NCBI RefSeq assembly: GCF_043944905.1 | Contig: NZ_JBIMSN010000029.1 | Coordinates: 62,001 to 126,000 of the forward strand | Direction: 5' to 3' | Source of the DNA: Antrihabitans spumae | GTDB taxonomy: Bacteria; Actinomycetota; Actinomycetes; Mycobacteriales; Mycobacteriaceae | Length of the DNA stretch: 64,000 bases | Part shown: positions 1 through 8,127 of the stretch, piece after piece | Position numbering within the stretch: position 1 is the stretch's first letter | How the letters are laid out: each line of letters begins with the position of its first letter | Position numbers and translations under genes: made by a program | The notes under the pieces: model-generated | The model's input: the letters and a program-made list of their open reading frames with translations, nothing else | The model's database searches: none | What the model was told of the DNA's origin: nothing

Positions 1-1
1 C

Positions 2-661
2 CGCGATCACACCGAATTACAAAGTGTCATGGGCGAATTGGACTCGGTCCGCGGGTTCGCCGAATCGTTGCGATCCCAGGCCCACGAGTCGGCCAATCGG
101 TTACATACCGTCATCACCATGGTCGAACTCGGCCGCTACGACGATGCCGTTCAGTTCGCCACGTCGGAACTTGCACTGTCGCAACACCTCATCGACCGGT
201 TGATGGGGTCGGTACACGAACCTGCACTGGCGGCACTGTTGCTCGGCAAGATCGGCCAGGCCGCCGAACGCGGAGTCGAATTGTCGGTCAGCGAGGAGAC
301 GGCCTTGGCGTCGTCTGCTCCCCTATCGACCACCGAGGCGGTCACCTTGATCGGCAACCTGACCGACAACGCGATCGACGCCGCCCTCTCCTCCGCCGAT
401 GCCTGGGTCGAAGTGACTGTCCACGAGGTAGATTCGCAACTCGTGGTCAGAGTCGCCGACAATGGTCCGGGCCTGAGCACCGAACAGTTCGCCAAGGCGA
501 CCGGTCGCGGATATTCGACCAAGGACGATCACCGAGGGTTGGGGCTTGCCCTGGTCAGCCAGTTGGTCGTTCGGCACGGCGGCACGATAGTTGCCGAGCA
601 GGAGCCCGAAGCAGCTGTCGTGGTGTCGATTCCACGCGCCGGAACACGAGGCCGACGATGA
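2..661 (+). CDS. Sensor histidine kinase (CitA/DcuS-type), C-terminal part
   Basis: The reading frame is open to the left edge, so only the last 219 residues are visible; the sensor and membrane segments lie outside. The visible part starts in the DHp helix with the Spo0B-like phosphoacceptor segment (QAHESANRLHT, His about residue 28). It continues into a HATPase domain with N box NLTDNAIDAA, G1 box VADNGPGL and G2 box GYSTKDDHRGLGLAL. This histidine context is typical of the citrate/C4-dicarboxylate sensor family. The stop overlaps the response-regulator start (ATGA), so the two are translationally coupled. The ligand cannot be told from this part. Confidence 0.9.
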   Translation, partial: RDHTELQSVMGELDSVRGFAESLRSQAHESANRLHTVITMVELGRYDDAVQFATSELALSQHLIDRLMGSVHEPALAALLLGKIGQAAERGVELSVSEETALASSAPLSTTEAVTLIGNLTDNAIDAALSSADAWVEVTVHEVDSQLVVRVADNGPGLSTEQFAKATGRGYSTKDDHRGLGLALVSQLVVRHGGTIVAEQEPEAAVVVSIPRAGTRGRR

Positions 662-1362
662 TTCGAGTGCTCATCGTCGAAGACGAAATCTTGATCGCCG
701 AAGCACACCGAACGTACGTGGATCGCGTCGCCGGATTCGAGGTCGCCGGCGTCGCCCACACGGGTCGCGATGCGATGCGCGCAGCAGCCTCAGCCGCGGC
801 GGCAGGTACCCCGATCGATCTGGTGCTTATGGACATCGGTCTTCCTGACATCAGTGGACTCGATGTTGCTGCAGCACTTACCAGTACCCGGCCGAGCCCC
901 GATGTCATTGCAATAACGTCCGCGCGCGACCTCGCGATGGTGCGGTCGGCGGTCGCGCACGGAGTTGTGCTCTATCTGCTCAAGCCGTTCACGTTCTCCG
1001 CGTTCCGAGACAAACTCGATCGCTACGTCGAGTATCGAAAAGCGTTGACAGCGGGCGAATCCGCTGTCAGTCAACGCGACATCGACCGTGCGATGGGCGT
1101 CTTGCGATCGCCGGAAGAGCGCTCGGCATCACCTAAAGGTGTTGCACCACAGACCCTGGACGAAATCGCCCGAGCGGTACGGGATTCGACGGACGGACTC
1201 GGTGCGGCTGAGGTCGGGGCGGCGGTCGGGGTATCGAGAGTGACCGCGTGGCGGTACCTCGAAAAGCTCGCCGACGACAGCATCGTCGAGAGGCAGACCG
1301 AATACGGTCGGGCAGGTCGTCCGCAGGTTCGATATATCTGGAAGGCCGCAAGCGGCTCGTGA
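658..1362 (+). CDS. Response regulator (CitB/DcuR-type)
   Basis: A 234-residue response regulator. The N-terminal receiver domain has the acidic pocket (VEDE, residues 7-10), the phosphorylated Asp in LVLMDIGLPD near residue 58, and the conserved Lys in LLKPF near residue 107. The C-terminal part has a helix-turn-helix of the CitB type (VGAAVGVSRVTAWRYLEKL, about residues 184-202) followed by a wing containing GRAGRPQVRY. It partners with the upstream kinase through a 4-bp overlap and probably controls transport or use of a di- or tricarboxylate. The last codons TCG TGA lie inside a palindromic repeat, so transcription probably ends there. Confidence 0.92.
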   Translation: MIRVLIVEDEILIAEAHRTYVDRVAGFEVAGVAHTGRDAMRAAASAAAAGTPIDLVLMDIGLPDISGLDVAAALTSTRPSPDVIAITSARDLAMVRSAVAHGVVLYLLKPFTFSAFRDKLDRYVEYRKALTAGESAVSQRDIDRAMGVLRSPEERSASPKGVAPQTLDEIARAVRDSTDGLGAAEVGAAVGVSRVTAWRYLEKLADDSIVERQTEYGRAGRPQVRYIWKAASGS

Positions 1363-1411
1363 GTCTTTTCGGAGGGCCTACGCACCAAAAGGACTCACGA
1401 GGCCGAAGGCC
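1345..1411. repeat. Three-hairpin palindromic terminator element, copy 1
   Basis: A central inverted repeat has arms CTCGTGAGTC (1356-1365) and GACTCACGAG (1392-1401), extended inward by T and A runs. It is flanked by two small GC hairpins: GCCGC-AA-GCGGC (1345-1356) and GGCC-GAA-GGCC (1401-1411). The TGA in GTGAGTC on each strand is the stop codon of the gene entering from that side (response regulator on +, epimerase on -). Related copies lie at 9183-9252 and, split by an insertion sequence, at 43597-45045. A bidirectional intrinsic terminator is the likely role. Confidence 0.8.
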
Positions 1412-2345
1412 AATAGGGCGACATTTTCAACATCGAGCGCCGCGCCAGCGGGCGGGCGACGGGCATCAGATACCGCTTCCACCCCAATGTCGCGGCGATG
1501 TCGGCCGTGATCGAGTCGAAGTCGTAACGCTGATAGCGCAACAGCCGCTGACTCTCGTCGGTGTCGACCCAATCGGTCGCGTAGGCCTTGTCACTGAACG
1601 CCTTCGCCGGCAACGGTGACAGCCCCATAGCGGTGAGAATCCGCGTCAGAAACTCCTGGTAGGTGACCTGACAACTCGCACCACCACCGATGAACAGCGT
1701 TGTGCCCCAGACTTCGTCGGTCTCCAGCGCGTTCGCCATGGCCAGTGCAGCATCGCGTGGATGCAGGACTTCGATTCGGTTGTGCAGTCCGATCTCGAAC
1801 ATGATCGGTTCGGCGGGCCTGATCCCGATGATCGGCACATCGACGAAGCGTGGGATGAACCAGTCCAGACCCGAATTCCGCACCAGCGCTTCGCATTCGA
1901 TCTTGTGGCCGCTGTAGCTGTCGATGGCCTGCAGTGGATCGGCGACTCGTCGCGGGGTCGGCTTGTCGAGGGTGTTGCCGTGGACGTCGAAGGTCGACGC
2001 GAAGATCAGTCTGGGCGGCGTGGCCTGACGCTGACACGCAGCGATGACGTTGGCGGTGCCGTCGACGTTGATCTGCCGAGCGAGGGTCGGTGCCGCTTCG
2101 CTGGCGGGCGGAATCATCGCGGCGAAATGCAGCACCACGTCGACGCCCGCCACTGCACCCGCCACCGCATCGGGATCACGGATGTCTGCCCATCGAACAT
2201 CGTCGACGGACGAAAAGGCCCTGGCTCGCTTCCTGTCGGCACGAGTGTCTTTGGCAAAGCACCGAACCCGGTGACCGCGAGACAACAGTTCCGCAAGTAC
2301 GGCGGATCCGATGTTGCCGAATGCGCCGGTCAACAGAATGTTCAC
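1395..2345 (-). CDS. NAD(P)-dependent epimerase/dehydratase family protein (extended SDR)
   Basis: A 316-residue extended short-chain dehydrogenase. The N-terminal Rossmann motif is TGAFGNIG (residues 5-12), and the active-site Tyr/Lys is seen in YSGHK near residue 136. I chose the GTG at 2345 because it overlaps the stop of the upstream gene (GTGA); longer frames lack homologous-looking sequence. It is the last gene of a three-gene operon with a DapB-N-type reductase and a classical SDR, under a divergent TetR regulator. The substrate is unknown. Its stop codon lies inside the palindromic repeat. Confidence 0.85.
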   Translation of the reverse strand: MNILLTGAFGNIGSAVLAELLSRGHRVRCFAKDTRADRKRARAFSSVDDVRWADIRDPDAVAGAVAGVDVVLHFAAMIPPASEAAPTLARQINVDGTANVIAACQRQATPPRLIFASTFDVHGNTLDKPTPRRVADPLQAIDSYSGHKIECEALVRNSGLDWFIPRFVDVPIIGIRPAEPIMFEIGLHNRIEVLHPRDAALAMANALETDEVWGTTLFIGGGASCQVTYQEFLTRILTAMGLSPLPAKAFSDKAYATDWVDTDESQRLLRYQRYDFDSITADIAATLGWKRYLMPVARPLARRSMLKMSPYWPSAS

Positions 2346-3415
2346 GAGCGTGCCCTGATGGTGCCGCGGCCTGGGATCAGCGGAAGATCCAGTGCCGAAA
2401 CGAGTCCCGGTGCGATGCCGTCGAGGGCCGGTATCGCATTGATCGCCCGCATTCCCGTTGCGAGGCAGCCGCCGGCGATCGGATCGTTGTCGGGGCCACC
2501 CCGAAAAGCGGTCTCCTGCGTGATGTTCGGACTTCCTTCGATGATGACGCGGTAGACGTCGTTCTCGACCGAGGTCGCGCGCGGCCAATGCGGCGCCGCG
2601 GCATTGGTGATTCGGTTGACGTGTTCGATCACGATCTTCGCCTCGCCAGCGACCCAACCACGAATCTCGAATCGAACGGCCGCCGTCTGCCCCGGCTCGA
2701 TGACCCCGTACGGATAGACGATCGCCTCCGTCGCAGGCCATTTTTCGTAGACGGTGTCGATTCGGTCCAGCTCAACTCCGACCGCGTCGGCGATCATCGG
2801 AATCGTGTGGCCCCACGCGAAGATCAGGATCTCTGGAATCTGCAATATCGCCTGCGTCTCGACCGGCGCACCGATACCCATCGTGGCCTTGTAGTCACCT
2901 GCGTAGTTGGCATAGTCGAGCAGTTCCTGAACCCGCACACTGTCGACCCGACCGCACACGCCGAGCAGCGTCATCGGGAACAGGTCGTTCGCGAAGCCCG
3001 GATCGATTCCTGTTGTGAAACAGGCTTTTCCGCTCTCGACGCAGGCTTGCTCCAACGCCGACCTCAACTCGCGCGGGCACGGCTTCGGATACACGAGCGG
3101 TGTCATCGAGGTCGATACGACGTGCTTGCCCGACCGCAGCGATCGACACATGTTGTCGATGTTCTGGACCGCATATGCGGCTGTCGGACCGAAGTACGCA
3201 ACCGCATCCGCGTCGATTGCCAACGCAGCATCGATGTCGGTTGTTGCCCTCAGTCCGCACTTCTCGGCTCCGACGAGTTCGCCGACGTCGACGCCGTACT
3301 TCACAGTGTCGTGCACGATCACGGCGACAAGTTCGAACTCGGGGTGGTCGAGAAGTTCGCGTATCACCAGCTTGCCTACAACTCCGGTCCCCCACACGAT
3401 CACTTTGTGCGACAC
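2342..3415 (-). CDS. NAD(P)H-dependent dehydrogenase with dihydrodipicolinate reductase N-terminal fold
   Basis: A 357-residue protein starting with GTG. The nucleotide-binding motif VWGTGVVGKLVIREL is at residues 6-20, and the rest fits the DapB-N-like dehydrogenase family common in mycobacteria and rhodococci (for example PGFANDLFPMTLLG near residue 147). True DapB proteins are near 270 residues and the lysine-pathway signature is absent, so lysine biosynthesis is unlikely. It lies 30 bp after the SDR gene and overlaps the epimerase gene by 4 bp. The shared operon suggests sequential redox steps on one hydroxylated or carbonyl substrate, which cannot be named from sequence. Confidence 0.8.
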   Translation of the reverse strand: MSHKVIVWGTGVVGKLVIRELLDHPEFELVAVIVHDTVKYGVDVGELVGAEKCGLRATTDIDAALAIDADAVAYFGPTAAYAVQNIDNMCRSLRSGKHVVSTSMTPLVYPKPCPRELRSALEQACVESGKACFTTGIDPGFANDLFPMTLLGVCGRVDSVRVQELLDYANYAGDYKATMGIGAPVETQAILQIPEILIFAWGHTIPMIADAVGVELDRIDTVYEKWPATEAIVYPYGVIEPGQTAAVRFEIRGWVAGEAKIVIEHVNRITNAAAPHWPRATSVENDVYRVIIEGSPNITQETAFRGGPDNDPIAGGCLATGMRAINAIPALDGIAPGLVSALDLPLIPGRGTIRARS

Positions 3416-3445
3416 AGTAAGTCAGCCTCTCTGGAGTCTGCCTGG

Positions 3446-4228
3446 CTAGCGGAAGTACTCGCCTGCGTTGACGAAGATCGTCTGACCGGTGACCATGCGC
3501 GCGTAGTCGGATGCGAAGAAGACGGCCGCGTTTGCGACGTCGCCGTCTTCGGGAATTTCACCGAGCGGCATGTTCTTGGTGATCTTCGCCTTGACGTCGG
3601 CTTCGGGCACCTTGCGATGTTTCGCCGTCATCTGCACGTACAACTCGACGTTGGGACCCCACATCCACGTCGGCACAACCATGTTCACGCGAATCTTCTT
3701 CGGGCCGAGCTCACGGGCGAGTGAGAACATCGCCGCGTGCAGCGCGCCCTTGGATGTTGCGTAGGCCGCCTGTGGGATCTGCGGATGAAACGACGATTGC
3801 GTACCGATGAATACCACCGATCCGCCACCCTGTTCGAGTGCGGGCAGCGCCTCCTGAACAAGCTGCAGCGTTCCGATCACGTTGGCGTCCAACATGGCTC
3901 GCCACCCTTCGAGGTCGGCACCGGCGAGACCGCCGAACACGTCCTCCTTGGCGGCAACGTTGAAAAGTGCATCCACGCCACCGAATTCGTCGACGGCTTT
4001 GGCAATCAGAGCCGCGCAGGCCTGTCGATCCATGATGTCGGTGACGACGTACCGAACGTGCGTGCCGCTCGGATCCAACTCGTCGGCGACGGCCGCCAAG
4101 TTGGCTTCGGTGCGTGCGCCGAGCACGACGTTGGCGCCGTCGCGGCGCGCAGCGACAGCAATTTCGCGGCCGAGTCCGGTACCGACGCCGGAGACGACAA
4201 CCGTCTTGCCTTCGAGCAGGTGGGACAT
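3446..4228 (-). CDS. SDR family oxidoreductase
   Basis: A 260-residue classical short-chain dehydrogenase. The cofactor motif is GVGTGLG near residues 14-20, NVAAKED is at about residues 91-97, and the catalytic motif YATSK is near residue 161. The chosen ATG at 4228 has a good ribosome site (AGAAGAG) and gives the family length; the frame is open further upstream but without recognisable sequence. It is the first gene of the 4228-to-1395 operon and is transcribed away from the TetR gene across a region with repeated CGTAACG boxes. The substrate is unknown. Confidence 0.87.
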   Translation of the reverse strand: MSHLLEGKTVVVSGVGTGLGREIAVAARRDGANVVLGARTEANLAAVADELDPSGTHVRYVVTDIMDRQACAALIAKAVDEFGGVDALFNVAAKEDVFGGLAGADLEGWRAMLDANVIGTLQLVQEALPALEQGGGSVVFIGTQSSFHPQIPQAAYATSKGALHAAMFSLARELGPKKIRVNMVVPTWMWGPNVELYVQMTAKHRKVPEADVKAKITKNMPLGEIPEDGDVANAAVFFASDYARMVTGQTIFVNAGEYFR

Positions 4229-4266
4229 ACGATTCTCTTCTGTCGAGGTGCGGTCGGAGACCATAA

Positions 4267-4310
4267 CGTAACGCGATGTAACGATACATTCAACGTAACG
4301 CCGCGTTACG
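4267..4310. promoter_or_regulatory. Probable TetR operator array between SDR operon and tetR
   Basis: The 92-bp divergent region holds the palindrome CGTAACG-CCG-CGTTACG (4294-4310) and two further half sites, CGTAACG (4267-4273) and TGTAACG (4277-4283). This symmetry, just upstream of a TetR gene and a divergent operon, is the usual autoregulatory layout. The assignment to the adjacent TetR is an inference from position. Confidence 0.75.
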
Positions 4311-4320
4311 ATATTCGGCA

Positions 4321-4917
4321 ATGGTCGACTCACTTTCTCCCGACGACACTTCCCGCGACCGCCGCCCCGGACGGCCGCGCGACACCGCCATCGACGACGC
4401 CGCGCTCGCCGCTGCCCGCACGCTCCTGGCGGAGGTCGGTTGGGATAGGACGACCATGGTCGCGATCGCCGAACGCGCCGACGTCGGCAAACCCGCCCTC
4501 TACCGGCGCTGGCCGTCCAAGACGCATCTGATCTTCGAAGCCGTCTTCGGCTGGGTACCCGACCACGTACCCGTCGCCGAGGCACAGAGCGCCGACGACT
4601 GGGTCGAGAGGTCGTTCGACTACACCCTCGACATGTTCGGACGTCCCGACGTGCGAGCGGCACTGCCCGGACTGCTCGCGACCTTGCGCGACAACCCCGA
4701 CCTACAGTCGAATCTGTGGCGGCAGTTCGGCTCACCAGCGGTCGACATGCTGTCCGACACGCTCGACAACGACGGTGCGACAACGGATTCCGCGCTCGAC
4801 GCGCAGGCGACCATGCTGCTGATCATCGGGTCGAGCATGCTGGTTCGACTCTTGCTCAGAGGTGACGCCGCCGACGCGGTCTCTGCCCGGCTACCCGGCA
4901 TCCTTCGCGCCAGGTAG
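4321..4917 (+). CDS. TetR family transcriptional regulator
   Basis: A 198-residue regulator. The N-terminal domain (about residues 17-65) has the TetR helix-turn-helix with TMVAIAERADVGKPALYRRW. The rest is a helical ligand-binding and dimerisation domain without recognisable specificity motifs. The ATG is 11 bp after the palindrome, so binding there would block its own transcription as well as the divergent oxidoreductase operon. The inducer is probably a substrate of those enzymes. Confidence 0.92.
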   Translation: MVDSLSPDDTSRDRRPGRPRDTAIDDAALAAARTLLAEVGWDRTTMVAIAERADVGKPALYRRWPSKTHLIFEAVFGWVPDHVPVAEAQSADDWVERSFDYTLDMFGRPDVRAALPGLLATLRDNPDLQSNLWRQFGSPAVDMLSDTLDNDGATTDSALDAQATMLLIIGSSMLVRLLLRGDAADAVSARLPGILRAR

Positions 4918-4939
4918 CCGTCGGACCCAAACCCCGAAA

Positions 4940-7087
4940 CTACTTCGCCGCACCCGACGTCGTCAGGATCCACGCGTACTCGAAGGCTGCTTCCTTCCAC
5001 CGCGCATACCGACCGCTGACTCCCCCGTGCCCCGCCGTCATCTCGGTCTTCAGCAGCAGCGGCGAATCTCCGGTCTTGGTGGCGCGCAGCTTCGCGACCC
5101 ACTTCGCGGGCTCGACGTAGAGCACCCGGGTGTCGTTGATGCTGGTGATCGCCAGGATTGCGGGATAGTCCTTGGCTTCCACATTTTCGTATGGGCTGTA
5201 GGACTTCATGTAGTCGTAGACCTCTTTGTCCGCCAACGGGTTTCCCCACTCGTCCCATTCGATGACGGTCAGCGGCAACGACGGATCGAGGATCGACGTC
5301 AGCGGATCCACGAACGGCACGTTGGCGAGGACACCGGCGAACAACTCGGGTGCGAGGTTGGTGATGGCACCCATCAGCAGTCCGCCTGCACTGCCACCGG
5401 TCGCGACCATACGGTCCGGCGTCGTTGCGCCGGAGTCGACGAGATGCTGTGCGCAATCGACGAAGTCGGTGAACGTATTTCGCTTGGTGAGCTTCTTGCC
5501 GTTCTCGTACCAGAGTCGACCCATCTCGCCGCCGCCGCGAACATGGGCGATCGCAATCACCATGCCGCGGTCGAGCAGCGACAATCGCGCCACCGAGAAA
5601 CCTGGGTCCTGACTTGCCTCGTAGGAGCCGTAGCCGCCCAACAGCAGTGGCGCCACGCCCGAACCTACGATGCCCTTGCGCGCGACCAGGGAGATGGGGA
5701 TCTTCGTCCCATCGGCAGCCGTCGCCCAATCACGATGCTGCTCATAGTCGTTCCTGTCGAACTCACCGAGAACCGGCTGCTCCTTGAGGAGTACGAGCTC
5801 GCCGGTTGCGAGGGTGTAATCGAACACCTGCGTGGGCGTGATGAACGACGTCAACCCGATGCGCAGGGTCGGCTGCACCCATTCCGGATTGCTCGACAGC
5901 CCGACCGAGTACAGCTCGAGCGGGAACTCCAACTCGCGCCGCTCGCCGTAGCCATCGGCGGTCAGCGGCCAAATGGCAAGTCGGGTAAGCGCTTCCCTGC
6001 GGTAGCTCAGAACGAGGTGCCCTTCGAACGCGTCGACTTCTTCGAGCCTGACGTCGTCGCGATGAGAAATCAACATCGTCGTGTTCGCCACGTCGTCGAC
6101 GGGCGCCTCGACCAAGACGAAGTTCTCGGCTTTGACGCCGTCGACAACATCGTTGTGCAGGATCAGGAAACGATCCCGACCTCCTACGACGGCATGCTCG
6201 ACGCTGTATTCGACACCCTCGCGACGGGGCATGATGACGGTGAATTCGCCTTCGGGATCGGCGGATTCGAGCACCCACCCCTCCGTGGTGATCTTCGATC
6301 CGACCCAGATCATCAGATACTTCTCGCTGCGAGTCGAACCGATGCCGACCCAAAAGCGTTCGTCGGGTTCGTGAAACACCTTGACGTCGCTGGCTTTTTC
6401 GGTGCCGAGCTTGTGCCGCCACACCGTGTCGGGACGCCACGCATCGTCGACCGTCATATAAAAGACGTGCGCTCGGTCGAGCGACCACGTCGCACCCGGA
6501 GCAGCACCACTCACCTCGTCGGGCAACAACTCGCCGGTGGTGAGGTCGAGGAAACGCAGGGTGTATCGCTCGTCGCCGACGATGTCGAAGGAGTAGGCGA
6601 GCAGCGTGCCGTCATGACTGATCGAGAACGCACCCAACGCGAAGAACTCGTGGCCCTCCGCGAGGACATTGCTGTCGAGCAGGACCTGCTCGTTCGGCAC
6701 AGCCACCGAGGCCGTCAGCTGCGGTGGCGTCCAGTCGTCCGGACCGGAGATCGGGCACCGGCAATGCACGCCGTACTGCTTGCCCGCGAAGCTACGCGAG
6801 TAGTACCAAAAATCGCCCATCCGCGTCGGCACCGACAGGTCGGTCTCCTGGGTGCGCGACTTGATCTCACCGAAGATGGCGTCGCGCAGCGGTTGCAGCT
6901 GACGCGTCTCCTGATCGGTGTACGCATTCTCCGCCTCGAGATAGGCGACTAACTCGGCGTTCTCCTTCTCGCGCAGCCACTCGTACTCGTCGACGAACAC
7001 GTCGCCGTGATGGACGCGCTCCTTGGGCACCTTCTTGGCGATCGGCGGGTCGAGAGCGAATTCTCCTTGTGAAGCATCTGCGGACAT
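4940..7087 (-). CDS. ptrB: Oligopeptidase B (S9 family prolyl oligopeptidase)
   Basis: A 715-residue serine peptidase of full family length. An N-terminal seven-bladed beta-propeller (about residues 70-430) is followed by an alpha/beta hydrolase domain. The nucleophile sits in GGSAGGLLMG near residue 550, and the catalytic His in TAGHGGVSGR near residue 690. DEYEWLRE near the N-terminus is typical of oligopeptidase B, which cleaves short peptides after basic residues in the cytoplasm. The ATG at 7087 gives the expected N-terminus. It lies 23 bp after purC on the same strand and may be read from the same transcript. Confidence 0.92.
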   Translation of the reverse strand: MSADASQGEFALDPPIAKKVPKERVHHGDVFVDEYEWLREKENAELVAYLEAENAYTDQETRQLQPLRDAIFGEIKSRTQETDLSVPTRMGDFWYYSRSFAGKQYGVHCRCPISGPDDWTPPQLTASVAVPNEQVLLDSNVLAEGHEFFALGAFSISHDGTLLAYSFDIVGDERYTLRFLDLTTGELLPDEVSGAAPGATWSLDRAHVFYMTVDDAWRPDTVWRHKLGTEKASDVKVFHEPDERFWVGIGSTRSEKYLMIWVGSKITTEGWVLESADPEGEFTVIMPRREGVEYSVEHAVVGGRDRFLILHNDVVDGVKAENFVLVEAPVDDVANTTMLISHRDDVRLEEVDAFEGHLVLSYRREALTRLAIWPLTADGYGERRELEFPLELYSVGLSSNPEWVQPTLRIGLTSFITPTQVFDYTLATGELVLLKEQPVLGEFDRNDYEQHRDWATAADGTKIPISLVARKGIVGSGVAPLLLGGYGSYEASQDPGFSVARLSLLDRGMVIAIAHVRGGGEMGRLWYENGKKLTKRNTFTDFVDCAQHLVDSGATTPDRMVATGGSAGGLLMGAITNLAPELFAGVLANVPFVDPLTSILDPSLPLTVIEWDEWGNPLADKEVYDYMKSYSPYENVEAKDYPAILAITSINDTRVLYVEPAKWVAKLRATKTGDSPLLLKTEMTAGHGGVSGRYARWKEAAFEYAWILTTSGAAK

Positions 7088-7110
7088 GGCGTCAACCGTA
7101 GCGGACGACC

Positions 7111-7995
7111 TCAGTGCACCCAGTCGGCGAACGAGAGTCCGGAGATCCGCTCGTAAGCCTCGATGTACCGGGTGCGCGTCGCCGCGACGATGTCGTCGGG
7201 AAGCGGTGGCGGCGGTCCGTCGGCTGCACGATCCCAGCCGGAATCGGCACTGGTCAGCCAGTTGCGTACGAACTGCTTGTCGAAGCTGGCCTGTCCCTTG
7301 CCCTCCGCGTAACCGTCAGCAGGCCAGTAGCGCGACGAATCCGGCGTGAGAACCTCGTCGGCAAGGATCAGGTTGTTGTTCTTGTCGAGGCCGAATTCGA
7401 ACTTCGTGTCCGCAAGGATCAATCCCGTGCCCTCCGCGTAGTTCGACGCCCGGAAGTAGATGTCCAGAGTGTCTTCACGCAGTTTGAACGCCAGCTCCGG
7501 GCCGAGCTGATCGACGACGGTCTGGAAGTCGATGTTCATATCGTGCTGACCGAGGTCGGCCTTGGTGGCCGGTGTGAAAATGGGGTCGTCGAGTTTGCTG
7601 CCCTCGACCAGGCCCTTCGGCAACGGGATCCCGCATACGCCGCCCGTCTTCTGGTAGTCGACCAAGCCGGACCCGACCAGATATCCGCGGGCGACGCATT
7701 CGATCTCGATCATTTTCAGCCGCTTGACCACCATGGCCTGACCGACCAGCTCGGCCGGGATGCGCTGATCCTCCGGATCGCCCGCAAGATGATTCGCCGC
7801 GCCGAGTAGATCGAAGAAGAAGAAACTCATCGCGGTCAGCACGCGTCCCTTGTCGGGAATCGGCGTGGTCAAGACATGGTCGTAGGCAGATATGCGGTCG
7901 GTCGCGACGAGCAACATGTAGTCGTCGTCGATGGCGTAGAGCTCGCGGACCTTCCCACGAGAGAGGTACTTGTACGAAGACAATGATGGGCGCAC
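7111..7995 (-). CDS. purC: Phosphoribosylaminoimidazole-succinocarboxamide synthase (SAICAR synthetase)
   Basis: A 294-residue PurC joining CAIR and aspartate with ATP in purine biosynthesis. Family motifs are SRGKVRELYAIDD near the N-terminus, ATDRISAYD at about residues 31-39, IECVARGYLVGSG near residue 99 and LADTKFEFG near residue 195. The start is GTG at 7995. It is followed by ptrB and belongs to a region that also carries purB and purD, although intervening genes separate them. Confidence 0.96.
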   Translation of the reverse strand: MRPSLSSYKYLSRGKVRELYAIDDDYMLLVATDRISAYDHVLTTPIPDKGRVLTAMSFFFFDLLGAANHLAGDPEDQRIPAELVGQAMVVKRLKMIEIECVARGYLVGSGLVDYQKTGGVCGIPLPKGLVEGSKLDDPIFTPATKADLGQHDMNIDFQTVVDQLGPELAFKLREDTLDIYFRASNYAEGTGLILADTKFEFGLDKNNNLILADEVLTPDSSRYWPADGYAEGKGQASFDKQFVRNWLTSADSGWDRAADGPPPPLPDDIVAATRTRYIEAYERISGLSFADWVH

Positions 7996-8127
7996 GAAGG
8001 CACCCTATCGGGATCACGTGCGTCCGCGGTGATTAGTGAGAACTTCACCGGTCTTCGACACGGTGTTGTCGGAATCCGTACCACTTTCTCGGCCGTCGAC
8101 GAGGCTCGCGATCGCTAATGTCGTCCC

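Noticed and set aside
2342..3415. Lysine-pathway dihydrodipicolinate reductase (dapB)
   Set aside because: Only the nucleotide-binding half resembles DapB; the protein is about 90 residues too long and lacks the substrate signature.
4862..6952. Open plus-strand frame of 696 codons opposite ptrB
   Set aside because: Shadow of the oligopeptidase gene; no ribosome site and no recognisable motif.
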